Source of the DNA: Rubrobacter taiwanensis
GTDB lineage: Bacteria > Actinomycetota > Rubrobacteria > Rubrobacterales > Rubrobacteraceae
DNA length: 64,000 nt
Direction: 5' to 3'
NCBI RefSeq assembly: GCF_004337705.1
Contig: NZ_SKBU01000011.1
Coordinates: 1-64,000 of the forward strand
How positions within the stretch are numbered: position 1 is the stretch's first letter; the number at the start of each line of letters is the position of its first letter. A program made the position numbers and the translations under genes. Below the pieces are notes generated by a model. It had not been told where the DNA came from. It did not search any database and was given only the letters and a program-made list of their open reading frames with translations. Shown here piece by piece: positions 33,365-42,485 of the stretch.

Positions 33365-35044
33365 ATGAGCAGGCAGATTCCGCAGGGGATAGAAGGTTAC
33401 GGGTTCGATCTCATCGTCGTGGGTGCGGGCATCAACGGCGCGGGGATAGCGCGAGACGCGGCCATGCGCGGCCTCAAGACCCTGCTGCTGGATAAGGGCG
33501 ACGTCTCCAGCGGCACCACGATGTGGTCCACGCGGCTGATCCACGGCGGCCTGCGCTATCTGGAGTACTTCGAGGTCTCCCTGGTGCGCGAGTCGCTTAA
33601 AGAGAGGGAGATCCTGCTGCGCGTGGCTCCGCACCTGGTTCATCCGCTGCCGTTCTTTATCCCGGTCTACGAGGGAGACCGGTGGGGGCCGTCCATCGCC
33701 TTCGAATACGGGCCTGCCTCCCTGCTTCAGAGGCACAACCTGCTTCTGGTCAGGCTCGGGATGATCGCCTACGACATCCTCTCTTACGACAAGAGCCTCG
33801 AGAGCCACCGGATGTTCGGTCGGGAGGAGGCGCTGGCGTACATGCCCGGCGTCAATCCGGAGGGCCTCCGGGGCGCCGCCCGCTACTTCGATGCCCAGGT
33901 GGAGTTTCCGGAACGGCTGACGGTCGAGAACGCCGTCTCCGCCCGGGAGCACGGGGCTGTGGTCATCCCGTACGCCCGTGTGGACGGGTTTTTGCGCGAG
34001 GGCGACCGGATAAGGGGCGTCGAGTTTGTAGATGTCCTTAGCGGCGGTCGGCACACCGCCCGGGCTCCGGTCGTGGTGAACGTGGCCGGGCCGTGGGTAG
34101 ATGAGGTGCTGCTGGGGCTGGACCGGCCCTCGCCGCGCCTCATCGGAGGTACGAAGGGGAGCCACATCGTGGTCGAGGCTTTCCCCGGAGCTCCCAGAGA
34201 GGCCATCTACGTCCGGGCCACCGACGGCAGGCCGTACTTCATCGTGCCCTGGAACGGGCGGTACCTCATCGGTACCACCGACATCCACTACGAGGGAGAT
34301 CTCGACCACGTGGTCGCCGGCGACGAAGAGATAGACTACCTCATCGGGGAGACGAACCGGGTCATACCCGCGGCCGGCCTTGCGCGCGGGGACGTCCTCT
34401 ACGCCTACGCCGGGGTGCGGCCGCTGCCCTACGAGCCCGGGAAGTCCGCCGGACAGATCACCCGCAGCCACATCATCCGCGACTACGCCCCGGAGCTGGA
34501 GGGGCTGATCTCGATCGTGGGCGGCAAGATTACCACCTACCGCAACCTCGCCCGGGAGACGGTAGATATGGTGCTCAAGAAGCTCGGACGCCCCGATCCC
34601 GGCTGCCGCACGCAGGACGTTCCCCTGCCCGGGGGCGGCGAAGATTTCGAGGGTTTCGCCGCGGACTTCAAGGCCGGCAGTGGTCTCGGTGAGTCTCTGG
34701 CCTCCCGGCTGCTGCGGATCTACGGCGTGCGCGCCCCGGAGGTGCTCGCCCTCTCCGAGGGGGAGCCGGATCTGCGGATGCCGCTGGCCCCCGACTCCGA
34801 CGTCATCGGGGCGGAGGTCCTCTTCGCCTTCCTGAGCGAGCTGGCCAGCTCGCTCACGGACTTCATGATGCGACGTTCGATGGCCGGCTACGACTCGCAC
34901 GTGGGGCTGGGCGTGGACCGCGCGGCCGCGGAGATCGCCGGGAGATATCTCGACTGGGACGGAGAGCGGATCGAGAGGGAGGTGCGCGAATACCGCGAGT
35001 ACGTCCGGCGCTTCCGGCCGCGAACCGAGATCCCCGCCGCCTGA
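33365..35044 (+). CDS. glpD: Aerobic glycerol-3-phosphate dehydrogenase
   Basis: A 559-residue FAD enzyme at the membrane that oxidises glycerol 3-phosphate to dihydroxyacetone phosphate and feeds the quinone pool. The FAD-binding GxGxxG is LIVVGAGINGAGIARDAAMRG (about residues 17-37), followed by TTMWSTRLIHGGLRYLEY, FIVPWNGRYLIGTTD and SIVGGKITTYRNLA. ATG 33365 has weak ribosome binding bases; the longer frame to 33107 is a shadow of dhaM. It completes the operon. Confidence 0.94.
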   Translation: MSRQIPQGIEGYGFDLIVVGAGINGAGIARDAAMRGLKTLLLDKGDVSSGTTMWSTRLIHGGLRYLEYFEVSLVRESLKEREILLRVAPHLVHPLPFFIPVYEGDRWGPSIAFEYGPASLLQRHNLLLVRLGMIAYDILSYDKSLESHRMFGREEALAYMPGVNPEGLRGAARYFDAQVEFPERLTVENAVSAREHGAVVIPYARVDGFLREGDRIRGVEFVDVLSGGRHTARAPVVVNVAGPWVDEVLLGLDRPSPRLIGGTKGSHIVVEAFPGAPREAIYVRATDGRPYFIVPWNGRYLIGTTDIHYEGDLDHVVAGDEEIDYLIGETNRVIPAAGLARGDVLYAYAGVRPLPYEPGKSAGQITRSHIIRDYAPELEGLISIVGGKITTYRNLARETVDMVLKKLGRPDPGCRTQDVPLPGGGEDFEGFAADFKAGSGLGESLASRLLRIYGVRAPEVLALSEGEPDLRMPLAPDSDVIGAEVLFAFLSELASSLTDFMMRRSMAGYDSHVGLGVDRAAAEIAGRYLDWDGERIEREVREYREYVRRFRPRTEIPAA

Positions 35045-35111
35045 CCGGCGCTCCCGGCTTGACCGTGGGTTCCGGTGCGGCGAAAATACCCCGAGCCCTG
35101 AACGCACCGCG

Positions 35112-35134
35112 AGAGAGGGCTGCGGATTCAGGCT
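35112..35134 (+). repeat. Intergenic repeat copy 2
   Basis: AGAGAGGGCTGC, 4 bases, then TCAGGCT, matching the copy after dhaK. It lies in the glpD-transporter gap; AGCCCTGAA (35093-35101) can pair with its TTCAGGCT with one bulge. Only these two copies were noticed. Confidence 0.35.
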
Positions 35135-35148
35135 AGAGAGGGGAAGAG

Positions 35149-36639
35149 ATGGAGCAGGCACGGGAGCAGTGGGGAACCCGGGTAGGATTCCTCCTGGCCG
35201 CGATCGGCTCCGCGATCGGGCTCGGGAACATCTGGCGCTACCCGTACGTGGCCTATGAGAACGGCGGCGGGGCCTTCCTCATCCCCTACTTCATCGCTCT
35301 GGCCACGGCCGGAATCCCGATCCTGATCCTGGAGTACGCCCTCGGGCACAGCACCCGCGGCTCGGGGCCGAAGGCGTATCGCAGCATAAGAGAGCGCTGG
35401 GAGTGGCTCGGCTGGTGGCAGCTGGCGGTCTCGTTCGTGATCGCCACCTACTACATGGTCATCCTGGGCTGGGCGCTCAGCTACACCTACTTCGCCATCG
35501 GCACCCAGTGGGGCGAAGATACGGACGCGTTCTTCTTCGAGAGCTACCTGGGCGTCGGGGAGGAGTTCTGGTCGCTGGGCGGCATCCAGCTCAGCGTGCT
35601 CGTCCCGGTGCTCATCATGTGGGCCGCGGTCTACTTCGTTCTCCTGCGCGGCGTACGGCGAGGGATCGAGCTCGCGAGCAGGATCCTGATGCCGGTGCTG
35701 GTCATCATGCTGATCGCCATCGTGATCCGGGGCGTCACCCTGCCCGGCGCCGCCGAGGGGCTGAACGTGCTCCTGACCCCGGACTTCTCGGCGCTGCTGG
35801 ACGGGACGGTCTGGATAGCGGCCTACGGGCAGGTCTTCTTCACCCTGAGCATCGCGTTCGCGATCATGATCGCCTACTCCAGCTACCTGCCGCGCCGCAC
35901 CGATCTCTCCAACAACGGGTTCATCGCCGCGCTCTCCAACTGCAGCTTCGAGTTCCTGGCCGCGCTGGGCGTCTTCGCCGTGCTCGGCTTCCTGGCCGTG
36001 CAGCAGAACGTGGCGGTGGACGAGGTGGCCACCAGCGGTATCGGGCTGGCGTTCATCGCGTTTCCGAGCATCATCAACCAGTTCCCGGCTCTGAACTCGC
36101 TCTTCGGGGTGCTCTTCTACGGCTCGCTGGTCTTCGCCGGCTTTACATCGGCCATCTCGATCCTGGAGGCCATCATCTCCGGCGTGCGGGACAAGTTCGG
36201 CCTGAGCCGCACCGGGGCGGTCAACCTGGTCTGCGGGGCGGCGTTCCTGGTGAGCCTGATCTACACCACCGGCGGCGGCATCGGCTTCCTGGATATCGTG
36301 GACCACTTCATAAACAACTACGGGCTGGTGCTCTCCGGGCTGGTTCAGGTCCTCCTGGTCGGCTGGATCGCCCGCGAACTGCCGCGCCTGAGAGATCATA
36401 TAAACCGCGTCTCCGACGTGTACGTCGGCGCGTGGTGGACGATCTCGCTCCGCTTCATAACCCCGCTGATCCTGGGAGCCGCCACGGCCTACAATATCTA
36501 CGAGGAGCTCTCGGCGGCCTACGGCGACTACCCGGTGAGCGCGCTCCTGACGCTGGGCGGCGGCGTCGCCTTGGGAGCCGTGATAATAGGCTTCGTACTG
36601 TCCATGCCCAGATGGCGCGGCACTGAGACGACCGGCTGA
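35149..36639 (+). CDS. Neurotransmitter:sodium symporter family transporter
   Basis: A 496-residue SNF/NSS-family secondary transporter that couples Na+ to uptake of an amino acid or similar solute. The TM1 signature IGSAIGLGNIWRYPYVAYEN (about residues 18-37) and GGGAFLIPYF are unmistakable. About twelve hydrophobic helices are spread along the length. The gene immediately downstream encodes a MetS-like small subunit, as in the corynebacterial MetPS methionine/alanine importer, so a similar substrate is plausible. GGGGAAGAG precedes the ATG. Confidence 0.9.
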   Translation: MEQAREQWGTRVGFLLAAIGSAIGLGNIWRYPYVAYENGGGAFLIPYFIALATAGIPILILEYALGHSTRGSGPKAYRSIRERWEWLGWWQLAVSFVIATYYMVILGWALSYTYFAIGTQWGEDTDAFFFESYLGVGEEFWSLGGIQLSVLVPVLIMWAAVYFVLLRGVRRGIELASRILMPVLVIMLIAIVIRGVTLPGAAEGLNVLLTPDFSALLDGTVWIAAYGQVFFTLSIAFAIMIAYSSYLPRRTDLSNNGFIAALSNCSFEFLAALGVFAVLGFLAVQQNVAVDEVATSGIGLAFIAFPSIINQFPALNSLFGVLFYGSLVFAGFTSAISILEAIISGVRDKFGLSRTGAVNLVCGAAFLVSLIYTTGGGIGFLDIVDHFINNYGLVLSGLVQVLLVGWIARELPRLRDHINRVSDVYVGAWWTISLRFITPLILGAATAYNIYEELSAAYGDYPVSALLTLGGGVALGAVIIGFVLSMPRWRGTETTG

Positions 36640-36651
36640 GGAGGAGAGAGG

Positions 36652-36786
36652 TTGAGCACGAGCGCGTGGGTGATGTTCTTCATCGGGGCCGGGGGGCTGT
36701 GGGGGGGGCTGATCTTCTTCATCATCTACGCCCTCAGATCTTCCAGAAGAAGCGACGGCAGCGGCTGGGGCGACGAAGGCGGATAA
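36652..36786 (+). CDS. MetS-like small membrane subunit
   Basis: A 44-residue protein. A TTG start follows GGAGGAGAG. The product is LSTSAWVMFFIGAGGLWGGL then a helix IFFIIYALRSSRRS and a Gly/Asp-rich tail. One membrane helix covers about residues 6-28. Size, helix and position (12 bases after a sodium:solute symporter gene) match MetS small subunits that are required for NSS transporter activity. Function is inferred from that context. Confidence 0.75.
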   Translation: MSTSAWVMFFIGAGGLWGGLIFFIIYALRSSRRSDGSGWGDEGG

Positions 36787-36792
36787 CCCCGC

Positions 36793-37734
36793 GTGCGCCG
36801 TCTGGAAGCGCTCAGCCGGCTGGCCGGGCGATACTTCGCCCTCTGGGTCCTGCTCTGCTCCGGGATCGCCTACCTCTTCCCGGACGGGTTTACCTGGATC
36901 GCTCCCTACATAACCCTCCTGCTCGGCGTGGTGATGTTCGGGATGGGACTGACCCTGGAGCCGGTAGACTTCAAGATGGCGCTCTCCAGACCCCGCCCCA
37001 TAGCTATCGGCGTCGCCGCTCAGTACGTCATCATGCCGACCGCCGCATTCGTCATCGCCGTGCTGCTGCGGCTGCCGCCCGAACTCGCCGCCGGACTGGT
37101 ACTGGTCGGTGCCTGCCCGGGCGGAACGGCCTCGAACGTGATCGTCTACCTCTCCCGCGGCGATGTGCCGCTCTCGGTGACGATGACCTCCATCTCCACC
37201 CTGCTCGCCCCCGTAGCCACCCCCCTCATAACGCTGCTGCTCGCCGGACAATGGCTGCCGGTGGACCCCCTGGCCATGTTCCTCTCAATAGTGCAGGTGA
37301 TCATCGTACCCGTCACACTCGGCGTCCTGCTGCGAAGCTTCTTCCCGCAGGCCGTGCAGCGCAGCGTCCGGGTCGTGCCCCTCATCTCGGTCGTCGCCAT
37401 AGTGGCAATCATAGCCGCCATCATCGGCCTGAACGTAGACACCATCGCCACCGCCGGAGCCGTACTGTTCACCGCCGTTGCACTCCACAACCTCTTCGGA
37501 CTCCTGCTGGGATACCTCACCGCCCTCCTCCTCGGCCTGGACGAAGCGCGCCGCCGCGCCATCGCTATCGAGGTGGGAATGCAGAACTCAGGACTCGGCG
37601 CCGCCCTCGCCACAACCTACTTCACCCCGCTCGCCGCCCTGCCCGCCGCCATCTTCTCCGTCTGGCACAATATCTCCGGCTCCCTGGCCGCCACCCTCTG
37701 GTCCCGCAGACCCGCCCGGAAGAGAGTCGTGTAG
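36793..37734 (+). CDS. Bile acid:sodium symporter (BASS) family transporter
   Basis: A 313-residue membrane protein of the BASS/SBF family, with about nine to ten helices. Diagnostic pieces are LLGVVMFGMGLTLEPVDF, GACPGGTASNVIVYLSRGD (about residues 103-121) and AIEVGMQNSGLGAALA (near 255). Bacterial members take up organic acids such as pantoate or 2-keto acids with Na+. The substrate is unknown. GTG 36793 is 6 bases after the small-subunit stop, so it is probably in the same transcript. Confidence 0.85.
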   Translation: MRRLEALSRLAGRYFALWVLLCSGIAYLFPDGFTWIAPYITLLLGVVMFGMGLTLEPVDFKMALSRPRPIAIGVAAQYVIMPTAAFVIAVLLRLPPELAAGLVLVGACPGGTASNVIVYLSRGDVPLSVTMTSISTLLAPVATPLITLLLAGQWLPVDPLAMFLSIVQVIIVPVTLGVLLRSFFPQAVQRSVRVVPLISVVAIVAIIAAIIGLNVDTIATAGAVLFTAVALHNLFGLLLGYLTALLLGLDEARRRAIAIEVGMQNSGLGAALATTYFTPLAALPAAIFSVWHNISGSLAATLWSRRPARKRVV

Positions 37735-37834
37735 AATAAGATTAGTTCTTGATCCTGTTTAAGAGAAGGACTCTGCGGGTAAAGAGCAAGGATGCAGGAG
37801 TAGGAAGCGGATCTGGTGAGAAGGAGGTTCCGAC

Positions 37835-38341
37835 ATGGAGACGAGGGGCACGCAGGACATACTCGCCGAGGAGAACGCGGCGAAGCGCGAGGAGATCATC
37901 GAGCTTCTGAAGAAGGCCTACTGGATGGAGATCGAGACCGTGATGAACTACATCACGAACTCGGTCAATCCGGATGGGGTTCGGGCGCAGGAGATCATCG
38001 AGTCGCTGGAGGAGGACATACAGGAGGAGCTGGGGCACGCCCAGCAGTTTGCGCGGCGGATCAAGGAGCTCTACGGCGTGGTGCCCGGATCGATGGAGTT
38101 CGCCGCGGAGCAGCGCTTCCTGCAGCCGCCCGAGGAGCAGACCGACGTGGTGCACGTGATCAAGGGCGTCATCGAGGCCGAGACGGCGGCCATAGAGCAC
38201 TACAACAAGATCATCGAGGTCACCGACGGCATCGACTGGGTGACGCAGGACATGGTTATCGAGATCCTGCACGACGAGCAGGGTCACCGGCGGCTCTTCG
38301 AGGGCTTCCTGCGCGAGTACAAGGCCGAGGGGCTGGCCTGA
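37835..38341 (+). CDS. Ferritin-like diiron protein
   Basis: A 168-residue four-helix-bundle protein of the ferritin/bacterioferritin superfamily. Iron-binding positions are visible as EIETVMNYI (helix 1), EEDIQEELGHAQQFA (ExxH, helix 2), EAETAAIEHYNKI (helix 3) and EILHDEQGHRRLF (ExxxxH, helix 4). It probably stores or oxidises iron or protects DNA from peroxide. An ideal AAGGAGG lies 7 bases before the ATG, and a strong terminator follows. The roughly 100-base leader (37735-37834) shows no clear consensus promoter. Confidence 0.83.
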   Translation: METRGTQDILAEENAAKREEIIELLKKAYWMEIETVMNYITNSVNPDGVRAQEIIESLEEDIQEELGHAQQFARRIKELYGVVPGSMEFAAEQRFLQPPEEQTDVVHVIKGVIEAETAAIEHYNKIIEVTDGIDWVTQDMVIEILHDEQGHRRLFEGFLREYKAEGLA

Positions 38342-38365
38342 GGTCGGTTTCCGGCCTCTCTCCGG

Positions 38366-38400
38366 GCCCGGCATTCGCTTCGGATGCCGGGCTTTGTGCT
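38366..38400 (+). terminator. Rho-independent terminator after the ferritin-like gene
   Basis: A perfect 9-base stem GCCCGGCAT (38366-38374) with ATGCCGGGC (38384-38392), 9-base loop, then TTTGTGCTGT. It lies 24 bases after the stop codon. Confidence 0.75.
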
Positions 38401-38454
38401 GTAGAATGATTCGGCCCGGGCGCGGATTCCGGCTGCGGGCTGAGGGTTTTTGAG

Positions 38455-39363
38455 GTGGCGTATTTCGGTCGGATACTGGTTGCGGTGGACGGTTCGGAGG
38501 CGGCCGGGAAGGCGCTGGTGCGTGCTGCGCAGAGCGCGCGGGCGCTGGGGATGAGGCTGCATCTGGTCTCCGTGGCCGAGATGCCATTCATCCCGGATAT
38601 CAGCGTCGGCGGGATTCTGGGCGATATGGGGGCCTATCAGGAGGGGCTGGAGGAGATGCTGGCCGAGGCCGCCGCCGAGGCTGCGGAGCACGGGGCCGAG
38701 GTTGAGGACTCGGTGGTGCTGCAGGGCAGTCCGGCGGAGGCGATCGTGGACCGGGCCGAGCGGGTCGGCTACGACTACATCGTGCTCGGGCGGCGGGGGA
38801 AGGGGCTTCCCATGCGTTTCCGGCTCGGCTCCACGACGCACAAGGTGGTGGCATATGCGCCGTGTGCGGTGGTCGTGGTGCCGCGGGAGGAGGATACACG
38901 GTCCAATCTGCGGCGCATGCTCGTGGCCACCGACGGCTCGGAGGCGGCCGAGAAGGCGGTAGGCCGGGCGATACAGCTCGCCCGCGCGTTCGATAAGGAG
39001 CTGCATTTGTTGGCCGTCGCTCAGGGAGTGCCGGACGCCGCCCGGGGCGCGATGCGGGCGGCCTACGAACAGCAGCGCGAGATGCTCGCCCGGCTGGTCG
39101 AGCGCGACGTGAAGTGGGCCGAGTCCGAGGGGGTGGAGGTCGTCGACGGGCGGGTTCTGGAGGGCAATCCTGCGGACGCGCTGCTATGGGACATAGAGGA
39201 GGTCGGCTACGATTTCGCGGTGCTCGGGCGCCGGGGTGGTGGCCTCTCCAGTCGTTTCCGGCTCGGCTCCACGACGCACAAGCTCATCTCCTACGCGCCG
39301 TGCAAGATCGTGGTCGTCACCCCGAAGGATCCCTGGAGGCTGGAGCGGAGAGGGGAGGGGTAG
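38455..39363 (+). CDS. Tandem universal stress protein
   Basis: A 302-residue protein with two UspA domains (about residues 1-145 and 152-300). Both keep the ATP-binding G-2x-G-9x-G(S/T) motif: GRRGKGLPMRFRLGSTTHK and GRRGGGLSSRFRLGSTTHK. The opening strands ILVAVDGSEAAGKALV and MLVATDGSEAAEKAVG also match. It is cytoplasmic and stress-linked. GTG 38455 has weak ribosome binding bases; TAGAAT at 38402-38407 is a possible -10. Its last 47 bases overlap the 3' end of the convergent acylase gene. Confidence 0.88.
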   Translation: MAYFGRILVAVDGSEAAGKALVRAAQSARALGMRLHLVSVAEMPFIPDISVGGILGDMGAYQEGLEEMLAEAAAEAAEHGAEVEDSVVLQGSPAEAIVDRAERVGYDYIVLGRRGKGLPMRFRLGSTTHKVVAYAPCAVVVVPREEDTRSNLRRMLVATDGSEAAEKAVGRAIQLARAFDKELHLLAVAQGVPDAARGAMRAAYEQQREMLARLVERDVKWAESEGVEVVDGRVLEGNPADALLWDIEEVGYDFAVLGRRGGGLSSRFRLGSTTHKLISYAPCKIVVVTPKDPWRLERRGEG

Positions 39364-41581
39364 CCCGCTCTCCGGGTTTGAGCACCAGGCGTTCGCGGGT
39401 TGCGAGCTCTGCCATCCTCCGCTCGAAGACCATCGGCCGGTAGCGGGCGGTGAGCCAGAAGGGGAGCGCGTCGTCGTAGTGCGGGCTAGCCACGTTGCCC
39501 GACTGGCCCGGGACGACCAGGCTGCGGGAGTTCTCCCAGTCGCCGGTGTCTATGAGCTGGCGGTAGGTGGGAGCGGTGGTCACCGCGTAGTGGTCTCCCT
39601 CCGGCACGGAGGCTGCCTGCCAGAGGGTGAAGGCGTCGCCGCCCACCGGATATCCCGTCCGGTTCAAGAGGCTTCCGAGGGGCTTCACCACGCCCAAAGT
39701 ATGGGGGAAGTCCGCCCGGTGCAGCGCGCCCCAGCGCCAGCGGCCGGGGTCTGCGCCCAGCCGCTGGCGCAGCTCGGAGACGGTGTCCGAGAGGAGCTCG
39801 CGCAGTGCTTCGTTTGCGTCCGGGCGCTCTTTCAGTTCTCTGAGAGCCTGAGGCGCGGTGCGGGCCAGCAGGAGGTTCCTTACCGCCGGGTCTATGAGCC
39901 GGACCGGCCTTGCGGCGAGCCCGGACCCGGCGCGGTGGATCAGCCGCTGCAGTGCCAGACCGGCGACGGCTCCGGCGCGGCTGCCGGCGGTGAGGTGCCC
40001 GTCCCAGCTCTCGAGCTCCCGCATGAGGGCCGGCGGGACGTCCTCCGCAGGCTCGATCCGCGCCAGCATCCCGGCCAGGCGGTGCGCCGGTTCGGAGTAG
40101 AGGTCGGCTTGCATGCGGCGGAAGCTCTCCAGCGTGTGCCGATCGGTACCCTCCAGCAGCCGCCGGATGCGGCGGGCGCGGTAGCCGGGGTCGTACTCCC
40201 CGGGGATGTAGTCCGGGTGGTTGCCGGGGTACGGAGGGTTGTTGGCCGACGAGACGTGCCCGGAGCCGGGGTTCAGGACCTTCGGCAGCCGGTCGAAGGG
40301 CACGTAGCCCTCCCACTCGCAGCGGCCGCCGGAGCCCGGAACGGGGCGGTCACCGAGGTGCCCGGAGCGCTTCGGCACCGGACCCGCCAGGGCGTACCCG
40401 ATGTTGCCCCGCCGGTCGGCGTATACGAAGTTCTGACCCGGCACGCTCCAGTGCCGGAGGGCGTGCAGGAACTCGCGCCAGCTCCCGGCCCGGTTCAGGG
40501 CCAGGACGGATTCCAGCATCCGGTCCGGCTCCGGCGTCGCCCAGCGCAGTGCCAGCTCCTCTCCGCCCCCGGTTACGTCCGTGATGACGGGTCCGTGGAC
40601 CGTGGTGCGCACCCGATGGGAGACCGGCTCCCGGCGGCCGCGCACCTTTACCTCTTCCTGGCGCACCTCGGCCTTGCGCCACTCGCCCCGGAAGCTGTAG
40701 AGAACGGGATCGTCCGGGTGGAAGCGCTCGATGTACAGGTCCTGCACGTCGGTGAGGGCCGCCGTCACACCCCAGGCTATCTCCCGGTTGTGGCCGATGA
40801 GCACGCCCGGAGCGCCCGGGAGCGTAGCTCCGACCACCCGGTAGCGACCGGCGTAGAGCCCGAGCTCGTACCAGAAGCCGGGGATTCCGAGACGCAGGTG
40901 CGGGTCGCTGGCGAGCAGGGCGCTGTCGCTCGCGCTACGTGAGGGGGCCACGGCCCAGTTGTTGGACCCGCCGCCGGGTACGGTCTGCGGGCCGCTCCAG
41001 GAGGAGCGGGACTCCGGGACGGCCGCACCCGGGGAGCGCAACATCTCGGAGTACCAGTTGGTGGAGAGACCCCAGGCCATGACCAGCGACCACGCCGCCA
41101 CGTCCGGCGGGGCCCACGGCTCGGGCTCGTGGCGCAGGAGCCGGAGCTCGGGCGGCAGGGGGCCGGTCTTCAGGTAGGCGTTGATCCCGGCGGTGTAGGA
41201 GTGCAGGATCTCCAGGATCTCCCGCGAGGCGCGATCCACCGCAGCGTGGGCGATACCGGGCAGGTTCAGGGTGCGGAAGAGAAGGTCGAACTCCAGGACA
41301 TCCTCTCCCAGCAGCTCGGCCAGGCGTCCCATGCCGGTGCGGCGCTGGATCTCCATCTGGAAGAGCCGGTCCTGGGCGTGGACGTAGCCCTGGGCGAAGA
41401 AGAGGTCCCGTTCGTTGCCGGCGAAGATCTGGGGCACCCCCCAGCGGTCGCGCAGCACCTCCACCTCGCCCTCCAGGCCGTCGAGGCGCAGCTCGCCGCT
41501 CGTCTGCGGCAGGGTGGGCCGCAGAGCCAGCCGGATTAGACGCTCCAAGAACCCTGCCGCCAGCTTCCGGATAGAATTCAT
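39317..41581 (-). CDS. Penicillin acylase-family Ntn hydrolase
   Basis: A 754-residue precursor of the penicillin/acyl-homoserine-lactone acylase family, normally cut by itself into two chains. The new N-terminal nucleophile would be Ser206 in PGGGSNNWAVAP. FWYELGLYAG, GHNREIAWGVTAALTDVQDLY and the HGPVIT segment support the family. No clear signal peptide is seen; the first 25 residues are amphipathic and basic. Substrates could be N-acyl homoserine lactones, beta-lactams or other amides. ATG 41581 lacks a Shine-Dalgarno sequence; TAAACT ends 8 bases upstream. Confidence 0.87.
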   Translation of the reverse strand: MNSIRKLAAGFLERLIRLALRPTLPQTSGELRLDGLEGEVEVLRDRWGVPQIFAGNERDLFFAQGYVHAQDRLFQMEIQRRTGMGRLAELLGEDVLEFDLLFRTLNLPGIAHAAVDRASREILEILHSYTAGINAYLKTGPLPPELRLLRHEPEPWAPPDVAAWSLVMAWGLSTNWYSEMLRSPGAAVPESRSSWSGPQTVPGGGSNNWAVAPSRSASDSALLASDPHLRLGIPGFWYELGLYAGRYRVVGATLPGAPGVLIGHNREIAWGVTAALTDVQDLYIERFHPDDPVLYSFRGEWRKAEVRQEEVKVRGRREPVSHRVRTTVHGPVITDVTGGGEELALRWATPEPDRMLESVLALNRAGSWREFLHALRHWSVPGQNFVYADRRGNIGYALAGPVPKRSGHLGDRPVPGSGGRCEWEGYVPFDRLPKVLNPGSGHVSSANNPPYPGNHPDYIPGEYDPGYRARRIRRLLEGTDRHTLESFRRMQADLYSEPAHRLAGMLARIEPAEDVPPALMRELESWDGHLTAGSRAGAVAGLALQRLIHRAGSGLAARPVRLIDPAVRNLLLARTAPQALRELKERPDANEALRELLSDTVSELRQRLGADPGRWRWGALHRADFPHTLGVVKPLGSLLNRTGYPVGGDAFTLWQAASVPEGDHYAVTTAPTYRQLIDTGDWENSRSLVVPGQSGNVASPHYDDALPFWLTARYRPMVFERRMAELATRERLVLKPGERATPPLSAPASRDPSG

Positions 41582-41651
41582 GCCTTAGAAGTTTAGCAGC
41601 AGGACGTCTGCCGGGTTACCATGCCCGCAGGTTCGTGGAAGAAGAGAGGGG

Positions 41652-42485
41652 ATGAGGTTGGCTACAGAGGCGGAGCAGAGCGTGGAGGTGCTCACCTCGG
41701 GCGCGATGGCCGGGATCTGGGAGTGGACTCGCTCCCAAATCCCGGCTGGTACCCGGATCTTCGACGCCCACGCCCACATCGGGGTGGATGTGGACGGGCG
41801 GCGGATGACCGCCGACGGGATGCGGAGCCGGATGCGGGCGGCCGGGGTGGAGCGCAGCATCGTCTTCCCGCTCAACGACCCGAACGCCAGAGAAGACTTC
41901 TCCGAACCCAACGACGTCGTCTGGGACGCCTACGAGAGGCACCCGGAGTTCTTCGTGCCCTTCTTCCGCCTGAACCCGCACTACCCGTACGAGAAGGAGT
42001 TCGAGCGCTGCGTGGAGCGGGGCTTCGCCGGGCTCAAGCTGCACCCGGTCTCTCAGGACTTCGAGCTGGACGACCCTCCGGTGCTGCGCCTCTTCGAGCT
42101 GGCGGCAGAGGCGCAGCTGCCGGTCCTCATACATGCCGGATTCGCGATGGAACGGGTCGTAGAGCCGCTCCGGCGTGCCTTCGAGCGCGCGCCGGACCTG
42201 CGGCTCATCATCGGACATGCGGCGATGGTCGAGCTGGTCGAGGCCGCGCGGGCTTTCGGGGATGTGCCGAGCGTGATCTTCGAGACATCCGTTGTCAGCG
42301 CCCACGACCTGTACGTTCTTTTTAACGTGATCTCCCCGGAGAAGGTCTGCTACGGCTCGGACATACCCTACGGCGACCTCCCCTCGACGCTGCACTCGAC
42401 GCTCGCGGCGGCCCGGGCCGCCGGGCTCTCGGACGCGGAGATCTCCGGCGTGCTCTGCGGGAACATCGGGAGGTGGCTCGGGTGA
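41652..42485 (+). CDS. Amidohydrolase-2 family metal-dependent hydrolase
   Basis: A 277-residue TIM-barrel hydrolase. Metal and catalytic positions visible are FDAHAHIG (HxH, about residue 40), GLKLHPVSQDF, LIHAGF, IIGHAAM and the late aspartate in YGSDIPYGD. The family includes decarboxylases and hydrolases; the substrate is unknown. The stop overlaps the next gene in a GTGA junction, so it is co-expressed with a small unknown protein and an asparaginase-like enzyme. GAAGAGAGGGGATG lies before the start. Confidence 0.82.
   Translation: MRLATEAEQSVEVLTSGAMAGIWEWTRSQIPAGTRIFDAHAHIGVDVDGRRMTADGMRSRMRAAGVERSIVFPLNDPNAREDFSEPNDVVWDAYERHPEFFVPFFRLNPHYPYEKEFERCVERGFAGLKLHPVSQDFELDDPPVLRLFELAAEAQLPVLIHAGFAMERVVEPLRRAFERAPDLRLIIGHAAMVELVEAARAFGDVPSVIFETSVVSAHDLYVLFNVISPEKVCYGSDIPYGDLPSTLHSTLAAARAAGLSDAEISGVLCGNIGRWLG

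Noticed and set aside
35128-37251. 707-codon minus-strand frame opposite the symporter genes
   Set aside because: Composition typical of antisense shadow; transporter signatures on the plus strand are clear.
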